DNA of 64,000 nt from Hevea brasiliensis (taxonomy: Eukaryota; Streptophyta; Magnoliopsida; Malpighiales; Euphorbiaceae), in contig NC_079496.1 of the NCBI RefSeq assembly GCF_030052815.1, positions 8,439,278 through 8,503,277 of the forward strand. The letters are read 5' to 3'. The notes beneath the pieces are model-generated. The model saw only the letters and a program-made list of their open reading frames with translations, had not been told where the DNA came from and searched no databases. The position numbers and the translations under genes are program-made. Shown piece after piece: positions 24,313 through 37,800 of this stretch (within the stretch, counting starts at the first letter, position 1; each line of letters opens with the position of its first letter).

Positions 24313-25327
24313 CCTTCACCAATACTTATTTGTTTAATAATACTGATTTGTATTGTTAAATGCACTAGAAGATGGGGACTATGTGATAAAAAGGCAGACT
24401 AGCATCAGACTTTGACAGTGTAAATGAAGTAATATATTTTTAAAAAATTATATTTTGTAAAAGTATCTTTTGAAATATAAATTATTTTGAAGGAATAAGG
24501 TACTGCATTGGTCTTACAGTGTGCAAACATAGAACTATTAAACTAGGATGCTGAGTGTTGGGAAAACAGCAGCACAATTAAAAACAAAACCAGATAATAG
24601 GATGCTTGTAAATTTGGTGATGGCACCTAAGTGTTAGAGCCTTTGAGGTTGTCCAAGATGATGGGGGACTTTTGAAATATAACATTGCTGTGAGGTGGGA
24701 TGGGATATAATATATATATAAAAAAAAAGAAAATCAATTTTTAATATTTTTTATCAGGTCTACCGAGTTTCTGATATGGAACTTGTAAGAGTTCTTCCTA
24801 GTGCAGAAGATGAGGTCAAGGTCGCATGCTTTCATCCCTCAGTTGGAGGTGGGCTTGTTTATGGAACTAAGGTATGCAATTTGCAGAGAAATTCTGCTTT
24901 TTAAAATCCTGCAATTACTGTCTTGAACTTAAATGTTGAATGTTGTAAAATGCAGGAAGGGAAGCTTAGGATCCTCCAATATGATACTTCTCATGCTACA
25001 AATTGTCTTGACGAGCACATGCTTGAGGTAGAAGCAGTGACAAATGTATGGTCACTTCTCACTTCCCATAATAGCTGCATTTATTTTTGCTAGAAAATGT
25101 CTATTATTGGAATGAGGATTTTTTTTTTTTTTTTTATATTCATTGGGAGGCCTAAAGTATTTGGACCACACAATGGGGAGGTAGCCCTCCCTCTTTGCCC
25201 ATTCTCTATCCCATCCCATCCTTTTTTTATCTCTAACAATGTTTGAGTATCACCTTGCTTTTGTGCTTTGATGACTTATGTTACTCTTGTTCTATTGTAG
25301 GTTCCAACGTACGTGTTAGAATGCTAA

Positions 25328-26127
25328 TTACTAGTGCTCAAGAGCCATGTGAGTTTACTTAAATGTTTATGTTTCCTTATTGTTATAATATGGTGTGCTA
25401 TTGCAATATAATGATTATTTCAATTACTTGAGATGCTTTTGATCTATGTACTACCGCAAACAAATTCTTTCTTAGGTTGCGAAATTTAGGGGTGTGCAGT
25501 TCTGAACCCAACCAAACAAAAAAAAATTGAAAAACCAAAATTTATTTATGAGAAATTGAACTAAACTGAATCAAACCGACATAAATCGATTTGGTTCAGT
25601 CGATTAGTGTCCTCTTCCAATCCCTCATTTTTCTTTCTCAGCCATTCACGTGAATAGTATTCTGTATACCCCAAATGGCTAAACATCACATAAGCTTTAA
25701 TTCAATTGATTAGCACCAATTTGAGCTCAAATTTTAGAGAATTTGAAGAAGCAAAAATAAAAAATTTCAAAAAATAATAGTGTAAAAAACACATAGAATT
25801 GAAGGCAGAATCGAAAATCACAAAAATAAAAATCTCAATTTGGCTCCTTGATTAGAATCCAAACAGACAAGAAATCCACAAGCATATCTCTATGAACAAA
25901 ATCCATAAGAAAATAAATTAAAATCACAGAAACTACAAATTTTCAAGCATGTCTCCCATTAATCAATTATTAAATTTTCAAGTCAAAAAATCGGTTTTGA
26001 TTTTGTTCATTCTCCGATGTTAAACAAAAAAAAGAGATGGACCTGTTAAATTTTGAGCAATAGCTTAAAGATGGTGCAAGGGGAAGCTGGTGTTCAACAG
26101 TTCATCTTCCAATGCTCACGCAGTTCT
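25328..26127. other. Spacer with degenerate repeat sequence left of unit A
   Basis: This follows the last exon of the WD40 pseudogene. From about 25490 (GGGGTGTGCAGTTCTGAACC) it contains AACCAAA/TTTGGTTCAGT-type words like those near 31430-31560, so it may be the left flank of an older repeat into which unit A was inserted. No coding region is seen. Confidence 0.4.
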
Positions 26128-26654
26128 TGTCATACCTTATCCCTCTATAAGGCATAACATTAGGGTTGGCCACGGTTCAGGAACCGCCGGTTACGGTTCC
26201 TGAACCGCCGGTTCAGGTTCAATGAAATTATGAACCTAAACCAAACCGTCATGGGATGGTTCGGAAGACGGTTCTTGAACCGCCGGTTCCGGTTCGAGCC
26301 CCGGTTTAAAACGGTTTAGAGGACAGTTCGAAAAATGACAATTCAAGACGGTTTGAAAGCGGTTTAGGGGCGGTTTAAGAGCAACTTAAAGGAAAAAATT
26401 ATAGAAAAATTTTATTAATTTAGAATTTAAGTTATATTTGTAAAAATATTTTAATTTTTCTTAGAAATCTTTCAATCAAAATAAAATAAGAAAAATAAAA
26501 ATAAAAATAACTTATTTTTAAGAAAAATTTAATAAGCAAAGACTTGAACTTATTAAAAAACTAGAGATAAAACTAATTTGAAAAAAAAAAAGAAAAATGT
26601 GCATAAACTTAATTTTACCTATGTATCTCTTTAGGATTTAGAGGAATCAAAATT

Positions 26655-26937
26655 TTCAGTTATAAGGTGAGAGAAGGGAAATTGAGGTGGTTTGGTCATA
26701 TGAAGAATAGACATAGGAAAGCTTCAATTAGACAAGTAGAGCATATTGGGTTGAGGATAGAATGAAAATAATAGGTAGACCTAAATCGACTTGGAAGAGA
26801 ATAGTACAACATGACCTAGAAGTATTACACATTTCCGAGGATTTAACCCAAAATCGTTTAGAGTGGAGAAAGAATCCATATAGCCGACCCCAATAAATTT
26901 TTGGGATAAAAGCTTAGTTGAATTGAGTATTATTTGC
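26655..26937 (+). mobile_element. RTE-type LINE tail fragment inside the hAT element
   Basis: Homologous to the end of the LINE at 21167-21869. The shared blocks are the LRWFGHMKNRHR-like stretch, a CCTAAATCGACTTGGAAGAG block, and the final AATTTTTGGGATAAAAGCTTAGTTGAATTGAGT. Small deletions break the frame. I could not identify a clear target duplication. Confidence 0.75.
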
Positions 26938-27213
26938 CATTTTTAAAAAAATTATATGATAATTAATAATTAAAAAAATATAAAAGAAAAAAAATCAAAA
27001 TAGAGGGTATTGAAAATTTTATTGAAGATATAAAATAATAACAGAGTAATTGAGATAGTATTAAAAATTTAAGCGAGTATAAAAATAATAAAGTAAGGGA
27101 ATTGTGAAAGTACTGAGAATTAAAAGGAGTGTAGAAAATAATTATTTAGAAAATTTGAGATAAATTGAAAGAGTATTAAGAATTAAAGAGAGTGTAGAGA
27201 ATTAATGAATTAA

Positions 27214-27215
<2 letters not shown>

Positions 27216-27267
<52 letters not shown>
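27216..27267. repeat. (AT)n microsatellite
   Basis: About 26 uninterrupted AT units within the AT-rich middle of the hAT element. Confidence 0.95.
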
Positions 27268-27269
<2 letters not shown>

Positions 27270-30200
27270 GAATTAGGAGTAGAATGAAGTATTTATTAAA
27301 TTTTTTGTATTTAAATCGCCGGTTTGGTCCGGTTCGAAATCTTCGGTTCAATCCGGTTCGGAATCGCCGGTTCACGGTTTCTAAAAATTATGAACCTGAA
27401 CCAAACCGTAGAAGGACGGTTTCGGTCCGGTTTGAAGCGGTTCCGGTTTTGACCGGTTTCGGTCCGGTTTTGACCGAACCGATTCTGGTTCGGTTCCGGT
27501 TCGAAACCGAACCGTGGCCACCCTTACATAACATGATCCCGTAGTATATCTAATGAATTACTGAACTTCATCTACCGATAACCCATTAAATACACTATAA
27601 GGGATTTTAAAATAATTTTCTTACTTTTTGAAGGTGATGAGCATTTCCAGCATGTATTAAAAACGTTTAATTGAAGTTTAAAAGTTAGGTAAAAATTTTG
27701 ACCATTTTTATTTTTTCGCAAATTTTATAAAAATTTCGACAGAGTGCTGGCTGTAATTGAGAAAAACAAAAATTTTTGACCTGTAGAAAACACTTTCAAA
27801 TATTTCACTTCATCAAAATCAACCACCAATACAACTCAATTCACCACAAATTTACTCCATCTCTACAATTCAATGCAAATTTTCATAATTCATAAATCTC
27901 AACTCAAATATTTTCAAAAATAATATTGAATAATTTCATTTACATTCCATTAAAGAAAAATTGATTTACATTCATCAGTCTAAATTTACATTAGAAAATC
28001 CAAAATATTTTATTACAAGTTTTGTACAACTGCTCAAGACCAATTTACAATATGTACCTACAATCATATACATCAAAATAAATATGTACAGTAAGGGTAT
28101 AATGTTATACCCGACAAAATCTCAAAAGCAGTGCTGTAGTCCTCAGCAGCTCACTCGGCTGCCCTACTAGTCTCTTTACCTGCGATAGCAATAAAAAGCT
28201 ATCGCTGAGTACAATGACTCAGTGGTGCACAACATACTAAAAATACTAATTTATATATAAATTAAATCACACTTATCCAAATATGGTACTGAAAATGATA
28301 CACAGATACAAAACACAATTTAAAATTTTAGTCAAATAATTTTTCGCTTCAGAAGTCACAAATCAAATTTTATAAAAATACACAGTCATATCATGCCATT
28401 AATGTATTGTTCATCTCAATAGCCAGAGGCTTATGAGGAATACAAAGGTTAAATAGCTCAAATCTATGGGTACCCATTCAAATTTCTTCCTCTACTAGCA
28501 CAAACCTCAACACTTCAGCCAGAGAGGGAATACAAAACTAATTTCTCCCACTAATCAAGCTAGTGAGGCATTCAAATATGTGGTCATGACACTGTGGTTT
28601 CAAAACTATCTTAACAATTTTCTAAACATTACTTTGCAATTCAAACGCACACAATTTATTTTTCCAATAGTTTATATTAAAAGCATATTGTTCCTTTCAA
28701 TAATAATTTCAATACAAAAAAATCACAATTTAATATCACAATTCATTCAAAACAATTTGCAGAAGAAAATTTACAGAAATTTCTATGTTGTGCACAAACC
28801 TCGTGCGAATCGCCTCTAGGCCTTGACTCGATGTTTCATTTCCTTTCTCCATATTCTTCTCAACTGAAACACACAATTTGCAGTATTTCAGTATCACAAC
28901 TTATAATAAATCCAATAAATAAATTCATGTCTACTTAATTCTAATCTTAATATGCTTACAATCATGTTCTTAAAAATTTACATTTCGTGGTTATTATTTA
29001 AGTCAAAATATTGACTTTCTCATACTTAATATGTATGTGAATTCCAATTACACCCACATACCACATTTTGGGTGCCTAATTTATTGGTTTTGGTTGCCAT
29101 TTAAATTTCTAAGTCTCCTAAGAGAAATTTCAATTTTTTAGTTTTAGTCCCCTGTGTTGCACTGTTCCATTGGTCTAGTTATTGTGGAAATTTGGCTAAG
29201 TGTTCTTCATCAAAGTTGTTCCTTATTGTCTTATCTTTAATTTCCTTTTTGAATCACTTCATTTGGAGTTTTTTAGCCCAAGATATGGTCATTTTTCTAA
29301 GATTAGCTGGATCGGTGTTACCCAGAATTTCTGGGCACCTAATTGGTTCTGGCAATTTTGGACCACTAATTTTGGGTGACAATTTCACTTGGTTATGGGC
29401 AGAATTTGAGCTGGTGTTTTTCATAAAAGTTGTAGTGTTATGTCATACCTTTTCAATGCCACAAAAATCAGGTCATTTGGACCTGTCTAGACCAAGTTGT
29501 GGCCTAATGAATTATTCATTTGGTCATTTTGGTACAGTTACAGTGCACAATATTCGCGTTTGACCTAATTATTCACTATTTTAATGTCATTTTCTGGGCA
29601 TGATTTATACATGAAAATTGTGTCATTATGTGTCTATTTTCATTTCCAATTAGCCTCATACCAATTGGATTGGTAAAATTTCAGTTTTGGTCCCTCAAAG
29701 GGACCTAGGTGAAAGTGCCAGATTGGGACCCCTAACCAATCCGAATTGATTTTCAATTATACCAATTCCAACACATCACAAATGGTCCCAATTGACCATT
29801 TCTAACATCAATTAATGTTATTTGCATCAATTAACCATTTTTCACAATTTTTCTCCCAATTTAAGCATTCAAGAACCCTAATTTACACAATCCATTCAAC
29901 TCATGAAATTAAAGTGCATTTCCTTAATCTACATACTTAATTCAACCTAATTAAGACTTCAATTTCATCAAATTCAAGAAATTTCTATCTCCTTATATGC
30001 TGGCCGAAAATCTCATTTAGTCCCCCATAATGGTTTTGTTTGCATTTTCACTTTAATTCTAAGTGTATGGAATCATAAACACATAAATCAAACTAAAAAT
30101 TTCAATTTAAATCACTAACCTCTTCTTTGGAATTCAATTTTCAATTTCCTTCACTTTTCTCCTTTCTTTCCTTTTTCAAATTCCTTCTCAAGTTGAGATA

Positions 30201-33200
30201 GCAAGGTTTTATAGAGAATTTTGGGGGAAATTAGGGTTAAGTGCATAGGAATCAAGCTTGAGATCAGCTTTAATGGAGGAAATGCATTGAGTGAGAGAGT
30301 GAGGGAGTTTGGCCGAAGATGAGGGTGGAGAAGAGAGTGATTTTTCTTTAATTTTTATGCCTTTTTATGTTTTATTAAGTCACATTTGACTTAGTCAAAA
30401 TTTGGGTAATTTAAATTTTATTTATGATGTCATGATGAGGTCACAACATGGTGTAATAAGTTCCATTTTCATTCTTTTTCTTTTTTCCTAAATTTTTTTT
30501 AATAGTTCTTTAATTTAATTTTCATTTCTCCAATTTTATTGAACAGTTAGGTCAGGAGTTACCCCCAGGTGTGAATTGACCAAATTGCCTCTCGCCGGTT
30601 TGACCTAGTTCGCAAGTAATTCAATATTTCTTTCGGATCCTTGACCTAATTTTTTGACCTATTTATCAACTCTTTTCTGTGATTTTCTCTTTTTCACTAG
30701 GTTCGCAATAGTTCTTAGGACCGCGGCGTCACATTTTCCGGTTCAAAAGTAGGGTTAGGACTGACCTCGCAGTCACTTCCCGGTAAGGTCACCCATCGCT
30801 GTGACCCTCGGCTCATTTAACTTTTTATGCTTTGTTTTTCTTGTTTATACTTAACTATCTGGTAATCACTATTTATTTTCATTCAGGGCTTTTCTAGATG
30901 TCTTAAATATGGTTCTCATCTCCTTAATTGTCCGGACTGACACTGATCACCGAAACAGTGTAATATACCAGGCTATGCATATAAGGCTGTTGCAGTTCTG
31001 CCTAATGAGGCATCGAGGGAGTGGATGGTGAGGCGATTCTGAGATGGTGGCAAGGTCCTTGGTTGCAGGCCATGGATGATGGTGGTGATTGGCATGGTGA
31101 GATGCTACGCTTTGTGCAATGGTGCTGAGGCTGCGAGGGGTATTGCAGGTGAGAGAGGCAGAGCTCTCATAGTTTTTGGGTTTTATTCCCTTCAGGGGAA
31201 TTTTGGATGAGATTCAAGTGGGCCTTGTGTGTGTGGCTAACAATGAAGGGGTATTGGAGACGGGGGAGATATGACGGTGGAGAAGAAAAAGAGAAGAGAA
31301 AAAGAAGAAATGGGGAAAGAGAAATATGAGGCGGTTGTAGAAGAAAGAAAAGAGAATAGATTGGTTGGGTTGGATGTGTTTATGGTGTGAAATGAATGGT
31401 TGGGATTTAGAGATTTAATCCAATGGTCTTGGTCCGGTTTGGTTATTGTGGTTTTTTATGCTGAAAATTGAATTGAATTGAATAGACCAAATTTTCTAAA
31501 AGTCAAAACCAAAGTGAGTAACTTAATAAATCAAATCAAATTTCTGAATTAGGGGTTGTTTGGTTTGAATAGCGCTCATCCCAGGGAAATTTTTGGATAT
31601 TTGACTGGTTTGATTTTTAGAGATAGTTGATTGTTGGTTTCCTCAATGATCTCACACGCGCACGCACACAAAGAGAAATGGTTTGTCCTAAAACACTGCA
31701 TTCTGAGGTGTCAAGTGACTCTTTCCAGCAACCTAGATTTCTTGACCCATCATTCACTTGATCAATCCGAAAGGCTCAATTGCATGATTGGTTATAATTT
31801 TTCATAATGAAATTTGCTTAATTGAATGATATACTATGTCAAGTTGTACTTGTGTGGTACAAGTTAAACCACCAGATAATTATTTATCAAAAAATTGTCT
31901 CATACAATTATTTTAATTTCACTGCGTGATTGATACAAATTCTCATTGGTAATGCTTTCATGCATCCAGGTGAAATTCCATTTTGCCTGTGATTTTTTAT
32001 ATTCTTGCTGAAAGTTGGCTGTGCCTCTTCAACTAATCCTAACACCTCATGTTGATTGTGTTTTAATCCTTGGAAGTTGTATTGGAACTAATAATGAATT
32101 TATATTTCTATTTTATGTTTATGGAAGAATGTTGTACCGTCAGTGCACTGACGGATTTGTGTGCGTTGCATTATCTTACACTCTATTTAGATGGAGAGAA
32201 AACAAGAAAATTTTTAGATGAAAATAATCTTATTTTTCATTCATTTTATGCCTGGTTGAAAAGAAAATGGAGAAAGGAAATTTTGAAAGGAAAATAAATT
32301 TTAGAGCTCACTTCCATTCTCTCTGAATTGAGAGGAAAAGGAAGGAAAATGTTAAAAATTACAAATATATCTCTATATTTTAAGGTTTTTTTTTCTTTTT
32401 GTGAAAACTTAGGGATCAAATTATAATTTTATTATTTAAAAATAGCTTTTCTTTCAATTTTTTTTTTTTAAAAGCATCGACCGTTCTGATTATGATGGAG
32501 GGTGAAAGTTTGGCATATTCCTTGGTAATTAAGAACTGAATAAGGAAACCTGACAGACTAGCGGCAAAGTTTGAGGCATTAGAATTAAGAGGTGCATTTT
32601 TTAGAAGAATATGGAACACTAATTCATTGATGTTTGAGGGGAAATAAATCGATTCGAACACGTATAAAATTAAGACATCAAGGAATGTTACCTGTTGATG
32701 GATATACATGAACTGCCAATCGATCCACAAATTCCAATCATGCAACGTTGAATAATGCAGAAAAAATGGAGAAGACTATTCCATTGCCCACTTTGATTTT
32801 GAATTGTGCATAGAGACTTGAATTAGAAACCAACATGCAAACCAAGTTAATGTTAAAAGGGAAAAATTACTATTTGCTGGGGCATTTACATGATGAATGT
32901 GCCGCAAGGCCAGCATTTCACTTATTTTGTTAGAAAATAATATAGCTGGCTAACAGTTTAAAAATTGCATACATGCTAAATACTGAGCATATTAACTACG
33001 TATTTTTTTTGACTTTTTTCAAATGACTGTGGAAACCTGACTAAATTGAACGCAATTTCGTTAAAGTCTCACTTAAATTAAATAATTAATGTAACTGAAA
33101 ATTATATTAAATTGTTGAAAATTATAAACAAGACTTGGAAAATAAATGCGAAGCTTAGTAAATAAAAAGACGAATAAAATTAAAGATAAATAAACTGTCA

Positions 33201-33353
33201 AAGTCTGTTGTTACTTGATTGATTAAGTGGTCGGACTTTTTCACGTTGCAGCATATCTAACTCTTATAGCTTTTTTTGCATGTATCTGGAAGACTCTTGG
33301 AAGGCACTCTGCCACGTTTTGCAATTATATGCCCACTTCTTGGAATTGCTTAG

Positions 33354-33806
33354 AACCACTACAAACTGTCATGCAGGTATTTGAAAAGCTCCTGAAAGAC
33401 TTTATAACACATTTTGTCATATTCTACATTTGGAACTGCTTTGAACCACTACAAACTACTGTCAACTTCCTTATCTCAGATAATCATCCAGTAACCACCA
33501 TTAATTCACTTATTAATTATCTCAAGCTATAAATTAATTAAAGTAATAAAATTAAATTAAATAATATTAACCACTACAAACTGTCGTGCAGATATCTAAA
33601 AAGCTCCTGAAAGACTTTATAACACATTTTGTCATATTTTACGATTACCTGCAATTATCTGCCCACTCCTTGGAACTGCTTTAAACCGCTATAAATTACT
33701 CTCAATTTCCTTATCTCAGATAATCATCCAGTAACCACCATTAATTCACTTACTAATTATCTCAAGCCACAAATTAATTAAACTAATAAAATAAAATTAA
33801 ATTAAT
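33354..33806. repeat. Imperfect tandem duplication, unit about 215-238 bp
   Basis: Copy 1 (about 33354-33568) and copy 2 (about 33569-33806) share CCACTACAAACTGTC, AAAGCTCCTGAAAGACTTTA and CAGATAATCATCCAGTAACC in the same order. Copy 2 has an extra piece (GATTACCTGCAATTATCTGC) that also resembles sequence just upstream of copy 1 (GCAATTATATGCCCAC), so the original unit probably started near 33320. Confidence 0.75.
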
Positions 33807-34095
33807 TGATTTCATAAAAAATTAAATTAATTAATCATTAGGCTTAAAAAAATTAATAAATAAAAATAATATTTTTAGTGAAAACAATAGTTTATATTAT
33901 TAAAATACATCCTTTATATGATGAAGAGCGAAATTATAAAGTTTTTTTTTAATTTTTAATTTTTATTTTATTTGTGAGTCAACTCTTTCCCCTCTCTGGG
34001 ATTTGATTTGTGTGCAAGAAAATTGCTGCTCCTACTGTTTTGGTTGAAATTTTAGGTTTTAGGTAGCAAAGGGGACAAAGAAAGCAAAGAGATAT

Positions 34096-34098
<3 letters not shown>

Positions 34099-34137
<39 letters not shown>
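34099..34137. repeat. (GA)n microsatellite
   Basis: About 19 uninterrupted GA units. Confidence 0.95.
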
Positions 34138-34138
<1 letters not shown>

Positions 34139-34862
34139 CAAGGTCTAAAAGAGGGATAGCGTGGTGAGATAAAGAACGAGGAGTTTTCAATGGTGCCAAA
34201 AGGAAGAAGAGAGATACCTTATACTTGGAAGAGAGAATTTGAAATATAATACTTGAATTATATATATATATATATTTGAGTAGGGAGATTAGAGAATGTT
34301 ATAATTTAGCCTTGCCAGATAAATAATATGTTTTTATTCATTAGAGCAAACTAAGTTTTAGGTTATATTTTATTCAATTTATTAAAATCATGAATACATA
34401 TTAAACTTATAAATATGAAAAGCATGTTATTTGAGTGCTAATTTAAAATAATATATAAAATGATGGTATTTTAAATCAACTTTAAAAGTTTTTAATAAAT
34501 AAAATAATGTTATTTAAAATTTATAATTTATTAATAATTTATACTAAAATTAATCAAATGTTACTGTCCAAAAATAGCATAAGGGTGTTTTAAAAATGGC
34601 TAACTGTAAATTGAATTCAATTTGAACAATAAGTTATAAACAGTAGAGTTTGCAAACTTCAAAACAGGAACAAATTGAAAAAATAAAATGTCTTCTTATG
34701 CCTCTCACAATTAATTAATTTTAGAGTTATGCGTTATCATCAATTTAGTTGATGTTTTTTAAATATTTGATAATTACTTTTAAAGTGAAATAAATTATTA
34801 TCAATTTAATTTATCCTCTTAAACATTTGACAATTATTCTTAAAGTCAAATAAATCGTTATC

Positions 34863-37800
34863 TGTAACACCCTTCAACGGATTACAGTGTAATCGAGCAA
34901 GACATGCTACATTCGATGTTAAAGTACCCTATCTTATCTTACTTTATTCTTTTAATCATTTTCAATTTATTATCTTTTCATATCAATTATTTTTCGACAG
35001 AGAAATTAATGGAGCTTCCCCTATTTTATTAATATTTGACATGTTTCACTATTTACCTGTTTGAAAATTTCAGTAATATTTTAAAATAAAAATCTCATCA
35101 TTTCATGCATCATCTATATATTTCAATTTCGTATTCAAATATATACAATTTCATTCATATCCATTTTCATACATTTCCATTCATGCTCGATTCATATATG
35201 AAAATTTTTAATTTTCATTAATTTACATGATATACAATTTAATCACATATGAACTAATCGATTTATTAATTTACATGACATACCTATTAATTACATTTTC
35301 ATAATCTACATTACAATAATATAACTAAGTATTTTATACAACATACAAATTATGACCTATATGGGCCCTATCTACATGCATTGCTGAGGATGTGACAATC
35401 TTGAATACTTTAGACACTTTTGCAAATCAGAACTCCAAAATCTCTGTTTAATATTCACTGGGCTTTACCTTTAGTATCTGCGCGAAGAAACAAATCCATC
35501 GCTCTAAACATTGCTGCTTAGTTGTGCAATAATATAACAAAAAAATAATATATAAAATACAGATGGAAATAAAACATGGTTCAGATAATTTAGATTTAAT
35601 TCTGCTTCAATAAGATTTCTAAAATTTAATATCCTTTTTTTTTTCATAATTTAGTCCTCTTTGAAGGTACTTAGTTCATAAGGTTACAGTAAGAATATAC
35701 AATATACTAATATTCTAATTGTATTATTCTTAACTTAATATTATTATAAAAAGTACATTTGCAACATTTATTTAAATTATATTTTTATTATTAATTTTTT
35801 TGTATCATTTAATTCAATACCTTATAGGTTATCTTAAATCATTTCACAATAATTAAAGTTCTCAGTGTATTCAATAATAGATTTTTTTTTTATCATCAGT
35901 CCAGTTCATTTCAATTATGTCTAGCATTTTATTAATCGTTTTCTTTGATGACTTTAAGCCTCATTTCATTGTAATCATTCTTGTTCTTTATCTTGATATT
36001 TAATTTTTTTTACTTCCTTTAACAATCAATTCAATTACATTTATACTTTTTCATATCCAAGTAACCTATACAGATTGACTGGACTGGATAAATGGATAAA
36101 CTAGCATTGGGTACCAAGTACCTCAGGCCGTCACACCATCGGTCATAATGTGTCTCCCGGTGTGCAGACAAAATGGCTAATAAGCCATAAAAGCAATAAG
36201 GTATAAAGCCAAGTATAACATCATAATCAGTATCGCCATAGGCTATCATATCATAGAATGGCATGAAGCCATACGCAGTACTGCTATCAAAACTCTATTG
36301 GCATGCCAACCTATCTAAACCAATCATACTAGGCCTACTATGGTATATTACAAAGTTATTTCTTGAATATTTGCACTTAACATATAATGTTACTATTCAT
36401 TTGGTCATTTAAGTCAAAATATTGACTTTCTCATATATAATGTTACATGAGTTTTAATCGCATGGATTTACCACATATTAGTTCCCAAAAGTGTTGGTAT
36501 TAGTTGCCAATACATACTTCTAACCAATGGAGAATAAATCAAAATTTCAGTTTTTTGGTGCTAGGGTTTACTATTCTATTAGGCCATTCTACAGTGAGAA
36601 TTTGGCCAAGTGTTCTTAATCAAAGTTGTTCTTTATTGTGTTTAGTTATATTTCACTTTTGTTCTTTATTGTGTCTACTTACATTTCAATTTTGTTCTTT
36701 ATTGTGTCTAGTTACATTTCACTTTTTGAATCACCCCATTTGGAGTTTTCTAGCTCAAGTTATGGCTATTTCACCATAATTGATCGGATTGCCTTTACCC
36801 AGAATTTCTGGACAATTTTTGGTTCTGCCAGATTTGGTAGTTCAACTTTAGTTAGCAATTTCATTTAGTTAAGTCCAGAATTTGAGTTTGTGTTCTACAT
36901 GAAAGTTGTTCTAATTTGCCTAAGCTTTCCATTGATATAAATTTCAGGTCAATTAGATATTTCTACACTGAGTTATGACCAAATGAATGAACACTGTTTA
37001 TTTGGTAATTTTACACAGGCAGAATTGGTGCTACCCGGATTTGGTCAATTTTTAGGGCATCCTAAGTTTGTTTTCTAGACAGGTTTCCTTCATCAAAGTT
37101 GTGTCATTATGTGTCTAATTTCATGTCCAATTGGCCTTGCACCAATTGAACCTATACAACTCAAGTTATAGCTGTCCAAACATGCTGGATTCACATCCAG
37201 ACCTACAGGGCACTCAAGGCAGCACACCAAACCTCACATCCAAAGCTATAATTCACTTCAATTTCTTATTATACTCAGCTAAATGGTCACTAATTGACCA
37301 TTAGAACTTCCATTCACCAATAATATGGCCAAGCCCTAATATAGCTCAAAACCCTAATTTCCAATACCTCAATTCATGCATAAGACCTTATAATTCAACT
37401 TCTACCATATACAACTCATCAAGAACATTAGTAATCAAATTTAATTCCATCAAAATCATAATTTCCTCAAGGTTCCTCATGGCTACCGAAATTTATGGCT
37501 TTCAATTTGTAACACCCCTCACCGACTACAGTGTAGCCGAGCAAGGCGTGCTATAATCGGTGCCGAAGCACCCTAACTTATCTTACTTTATTTTTTTAAT
37601 AATTTTGAATTCGTTTAATTTAATATTAATTATTTTTCGACGGAGAAACCAGTGGAGTTTCCCCTATTTTATTATCGTTTGGCGTATTTCAATATTCACC
37701 TGTTTGAAATTCAACAATATTTTAAAATAAAAAAAATCTCATCCATGCTAATCATAATTATCACATCAATCATTCTCATAGTTTTCTCATATTTCAAATC

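Larger units (their letters stand above)
17382..25327 (+). pseudogene. WD40-repeat protein pseudogene, plant AMBRA1-like (DDB1-associated) type
   Basis: Exons seen: 17382-17479, 17665-17823, 17930-18046, 18185-18266, 19826-19944, 20070-21014, about 21987-22194, 22278-22338, 23522-23632, 24758-24871, 24956-25027, 25301-25327. The first four join in phase and give a basic N-terminus, KHASKKLWGE, then a first WD unit (FSSDGKTLVSTHGDHTVKII). The C-terminus ends PTYVLEC. Lesions: the exon that should carry the next WD40 blades is not found between 18267 and 19825; a 4-base insertion lies at 20070; TAG falls after YELL (20384); TAA falls at 20749; TGA falls in the 22278 exon; there is a one-base loss and a second shift in the 23522 exon; and the donor near 21015 reads GC. 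Family assignment is from memory of plant AMBRA1-like proteins and is moderately sure. The decay itself is clear. Confidence 0.8.
26161..27526. mobile_element. Non-autonomous hAT-like DNA element
   Basis: 1366 bp flanked by an 8-bp target duplication CATAACAT (26153-26160 and 27527-27534). The terminal inverted repeats are TAGGGTTGGCCACGGTTC at the left and, inverted, TAAGGGTGGCCACGGTTCGG at the right. Both subterminal regions are packed with CGGTT/AACCG words (26180-26380 and 27315-27515), as is common in hAT elements. There is no transposase. It contains an older RTE LINE tail and an AT microsatellite. It lies 33 bp inside the left end of unit A. Confidence 0.85.
26128..30994. mobile_element. 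Unit A: solo-LTR-like non-coding element
   Basis: It begins TGTCATACCTTATCCC and ends AAGGCTGTTGCA, with a 5-bp target duplication GTTCT at 26123-26127 and 30995-30999. Net of the nested hAT element it is about 3.5 kb and has no retroelement coding domain. It shares blocks with units B and C: a TTTGGAGTTTTTTAGC box near 29260, a GTCCGGACTGACACTGATCA block near 30930 and a GTCACCCATCG block near 30787. The termini plus 5-bp duplication fit a solo LTR, probably from a gypsy family with very long LTRs. Confidence 0.65.
30995..34862. other. Repeat-rich spacer without supported genes
   Basis: 30995-31560 contains G-rich sequence and, near 31430, GGTCCGGTTTGG words that may be the right flank of an old repeat. 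32170-32350 has a purine-rich AGATGGAGAGAAAACAAG-type block resembling short plant repeats. 33354-33806 is a tandem duplication, 34099-34137 is a GA microsatellite and 34259-34274 a short TA run. The open frames here (for example 32416-32745 on minus) show no domain or codon signal, and I leave them unannotated. Confidence 0.5.

Noticed and set aside
27284..27544. Open frame rich in Arg, Phe, Pro, Val and Glu
   Set aside because: It is a translation of the CGGTTC-type subterminal repeats of the hAT element, not a gene.
29192..29563. 123-codon open frame in unit A
   Set aside because: It falls on a block shared as non-coding sequence with units B and C, where the frame is not kept.
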